A stretch of 64,000 bases of DNA from Parasutterella muris (GTDB taxonomy: Bacteria > Pseudomonadota > Gammaproteobacteria > Burkholderiales > Burkholderiaceae_F): assembly GCF_009767915.1 (NCBI RefSeq), contig NZ_WSRP01000002.1:53071-117070 (forward strand), in the 5' to 3' direction. Of the stretch, positions 63,342 through 64,000 are shown one piece after another. A model generated the notes under the pieces. That model was not told where the DNA came from. It did not search any database and saw only the letters and a program-made list of their open reading frames with translations. The first letter of the stretch is position 1. Every line of letters starts with the position of its first letter. The position numbers and the translations under genes are program-made.

Positions 63342-63716
63342 ATGGCACTGACAAGTACCCGACAAAGACAGGAAATTGGGGAGAGGCTGCGCGAGGAACG
63401 TGAAAGGCTGGGATATTCAGAGCAGCAAATTTCACAGCTTCTCGGCATTCCAATCGATGCCTACATCCGTTTTGAGGAAGGCGACAGCGATCCTGGCATT
63501 TTCAGAATGCCGAGACTTTCCAGTATTGGTTTTGACGTTTTGTACATTATTACGAACGAACGTCATGTCCCTGGAAGGGAGGAAGATGTGCTGCTTCAAA
63601 AATTTAGGACACTATCTTTGAAGGGGCGCGTGACGGTGTTCAACACAATAGACGCCCTTGAGCGGCTTGCCCCAAACATCAAAAGAAAAATTAGGAACGT
63701 TAAGCGAAGCAAATAA
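63342..63716 (+). CDS. XRE-family helix-turn-helix regulator
   Basis: A 124-residue DNA-binding protein. An XRE-type helix-turn-helix occupies about residues 9-55 (LREERERLGYSEQQISQLLGIPIDAYIRFEEG). The rest (about 60-124) is charged and ends in a Lys/Arg-rich tail (NIKRKIRNVKRSK). The target is unknown. It begins two bases after ychF with a weak ribosome-binding site, so it is probably translationally coupled. A terminator follows. It is somewhat like small phage-type repressors, but no phage genes are nearby. Confidence 0.75.
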   Translation: MALTSTRQRQEIGERLREERERLGYSEQQISQLLGIPIDAYIRFEEGDSDPGIFRMPRLSSIGFDVLYIITNERHVPGREEDVLLQKFRTLSLKGRVTVFNTIDALERLAPNIKRKIRNVKRSK

Positions 63717-63723
63717 ATCCTAT

Positions 63724-63745
63724 AGGCCTCGTTAAGAGGCCTTTT
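63724..63745 (+). terminator. Intrinsic terminator after the XRE gene
   Basis: A seven-base-pair stem AGGCCTC / GAGGCCT with a five-base loop, followed by TTT. It ends the deaD-pth-DUF523-ychF-XRE run. Confidence 0.85.
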
Positions 63746-63892
63746 GCTTGCTCATAGCAGATCGATGAACACCCATTGGCGCAGGCGAAATAACTCACCT
63801 GCGAAGATTTTGGGCGGCTAGTCATATTCACGTTCGCCAAAGAATGCCTTCTGAAAGCGAATAAATTTATCACCCCTCTGCACAGACAAAAT

Positions 63893-63926
63893 AAAACCTC
63901 TCACCGCGTTCGCAGTAAGAGGTTTT
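63893..63926 (-). terminator. Intrinsic terminator of the rRNA operon
   Basis: On the minus strand, AAAACCTCTTACTGCG pairs with CGCGGTGAGAGGTTTT (16 positions, two G-U pairs) around a two-base AA gap, and ATTTT follows. It lies ten bases past the 3' end of the 5S rRNA gene. Confidence 0.9.
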
Positions 63927-63936
63927 AAGAATGGAG

Positions 63937-64000
63937 AGCCCGGAGACTACCTACTTTCGCAAGAAATACAACTCACTATCATCGGCGTGGAGGCGTTTCA
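63937..64000 (-). rRNA. rrf: 5S ribosomal RNA, 3' end (partial, runs off the window)
   Basis: Read on the minus strand, the last 64 bases match the 3' half of a betaproteobacterial 5S rRNA: GCCGATGATAGTG, then GCGAAAGTAGGT, ending near CCGGGCT. The 5' part lies beyond the window. It implies an rRNA operon coming from the right. Confidence 0.9.

Noticed and set aside
63342..63716. Prophage boundary suggested by the XRE regulator
   Set aside because: No integrase, structural or lysis gene, and no attachment repeat; it is translationally linked to ychF.
63746..63892. Possible tRNA or small RNA between the XRE terminator and the rRNA terminator
   Set aside because: No cloverleaf on either strand; only a five-pair hairpin (GCAGG/CCTGC). 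I see nothing else in it.

Overview
The window is dense chromosomal housekeeping DNA. Almost all of it is coding, no gap between genes exceeds about 225 bases, and I see no insertion sequence, integrase, CRISPR array or prophage block. Family content points to a betaproteobacterium of the order Burkholderiales: a DUF3683-type fused FAD/Fe-S oxidoreductase, a DUF1840 protein, a regulatory PTS (EIIA-Man type, HPr, Enzyme I), rsmB-DUF4390-NtrY/NtrX-like-trkAH, and lolB-ispE-tRNA-Gln-prs-rplY-pth-ychF. The moderate base composition (about half G+C by eye, not computed) and the GatCAB operon would suit a host-associated Sutterellaceae-like lineage (Sutterella/Parasutterella relatives). That family-level placement is inference.

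1-7.3 kb: end of a LOG-family gene, trmL, then a minus-strand division/secretion/stress operon ftsY-ppx-ftsE-ftsX-rpoH, divergent from rsmD-coaD. 6.9-11.2 kb: a HIT protein and a 1306-residue oxidoreductase. 11.3-13.4 kb: ilvA plus two small unknown genes around a shared terminator. 13.4-21.7 kb: cell-shape operon mreBCD-mrdA-rodA-rlpA, extended by an M20 dipeptidase and a small protein. 21.9-25.1 kb: gatCAB. 25.1-28.8 kb: pyrE; xthA-type nuclease, rRNA pseudouridine synthase and AmpG permease. 28.8-31.9 kb: regulatory PTS and a UPF0149 gene. 32-41.2 kb: DUF1840; then fmt-rsmB-DUF4390-ntrY-ntrX-trkA-trkH. 41.3-48.1 kb: alpha/beta hydrolase, def, topB, CNNM/CBS protein, cbpA-cbpM. 48.3-52.2 kb: polar amino-acid ABC transporter (binding protein and two permeases, no ATPase). 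52.2-54.4 kb: ahpC divergent from an M20 hydrolase. 54.4-63.7 kb: TPR protein, lolB, ispE, tRNA-Gln, prs, rplY, DEAD-box helicase, pth, DUF523, ychF and an XRE regulator. 63.9-64 kb: the 3' end of a 5S rRNA gene on the minus strand, with its terminator.

Genes work in recognisable sets: envelope growth (Mre/PBP2/RodA/RlpA, FtsEX, AmpG, LolB), translation (GatCAB, Fmt, Def, Pth, RsmB, RsmD, TrmL, L25), nucleotide supply (Prs, PyrE) and regulation (RpoH, NtrYX-like, PTS, FtsY-SRP).

The strongest anomaly is FtsE at 2697-3350. It keeps Walker A but has lost the Q-loop glutamine, a canonical ABC signature, the catalytic glutamate and the H-loop histidine, so it looks like an ATPase-impaired division ABC protein. 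Others are an amino-acid ABC operon with a DUF1857-like gene where the ATPase usually sits, an NtrX-like regulator lacking its AAA+ domain, five convergent gene pairs that overlap with no room for a terminator, and inverted repeats in the ahpC/M20 intergenic region. I found no clearly new multi-gene system.
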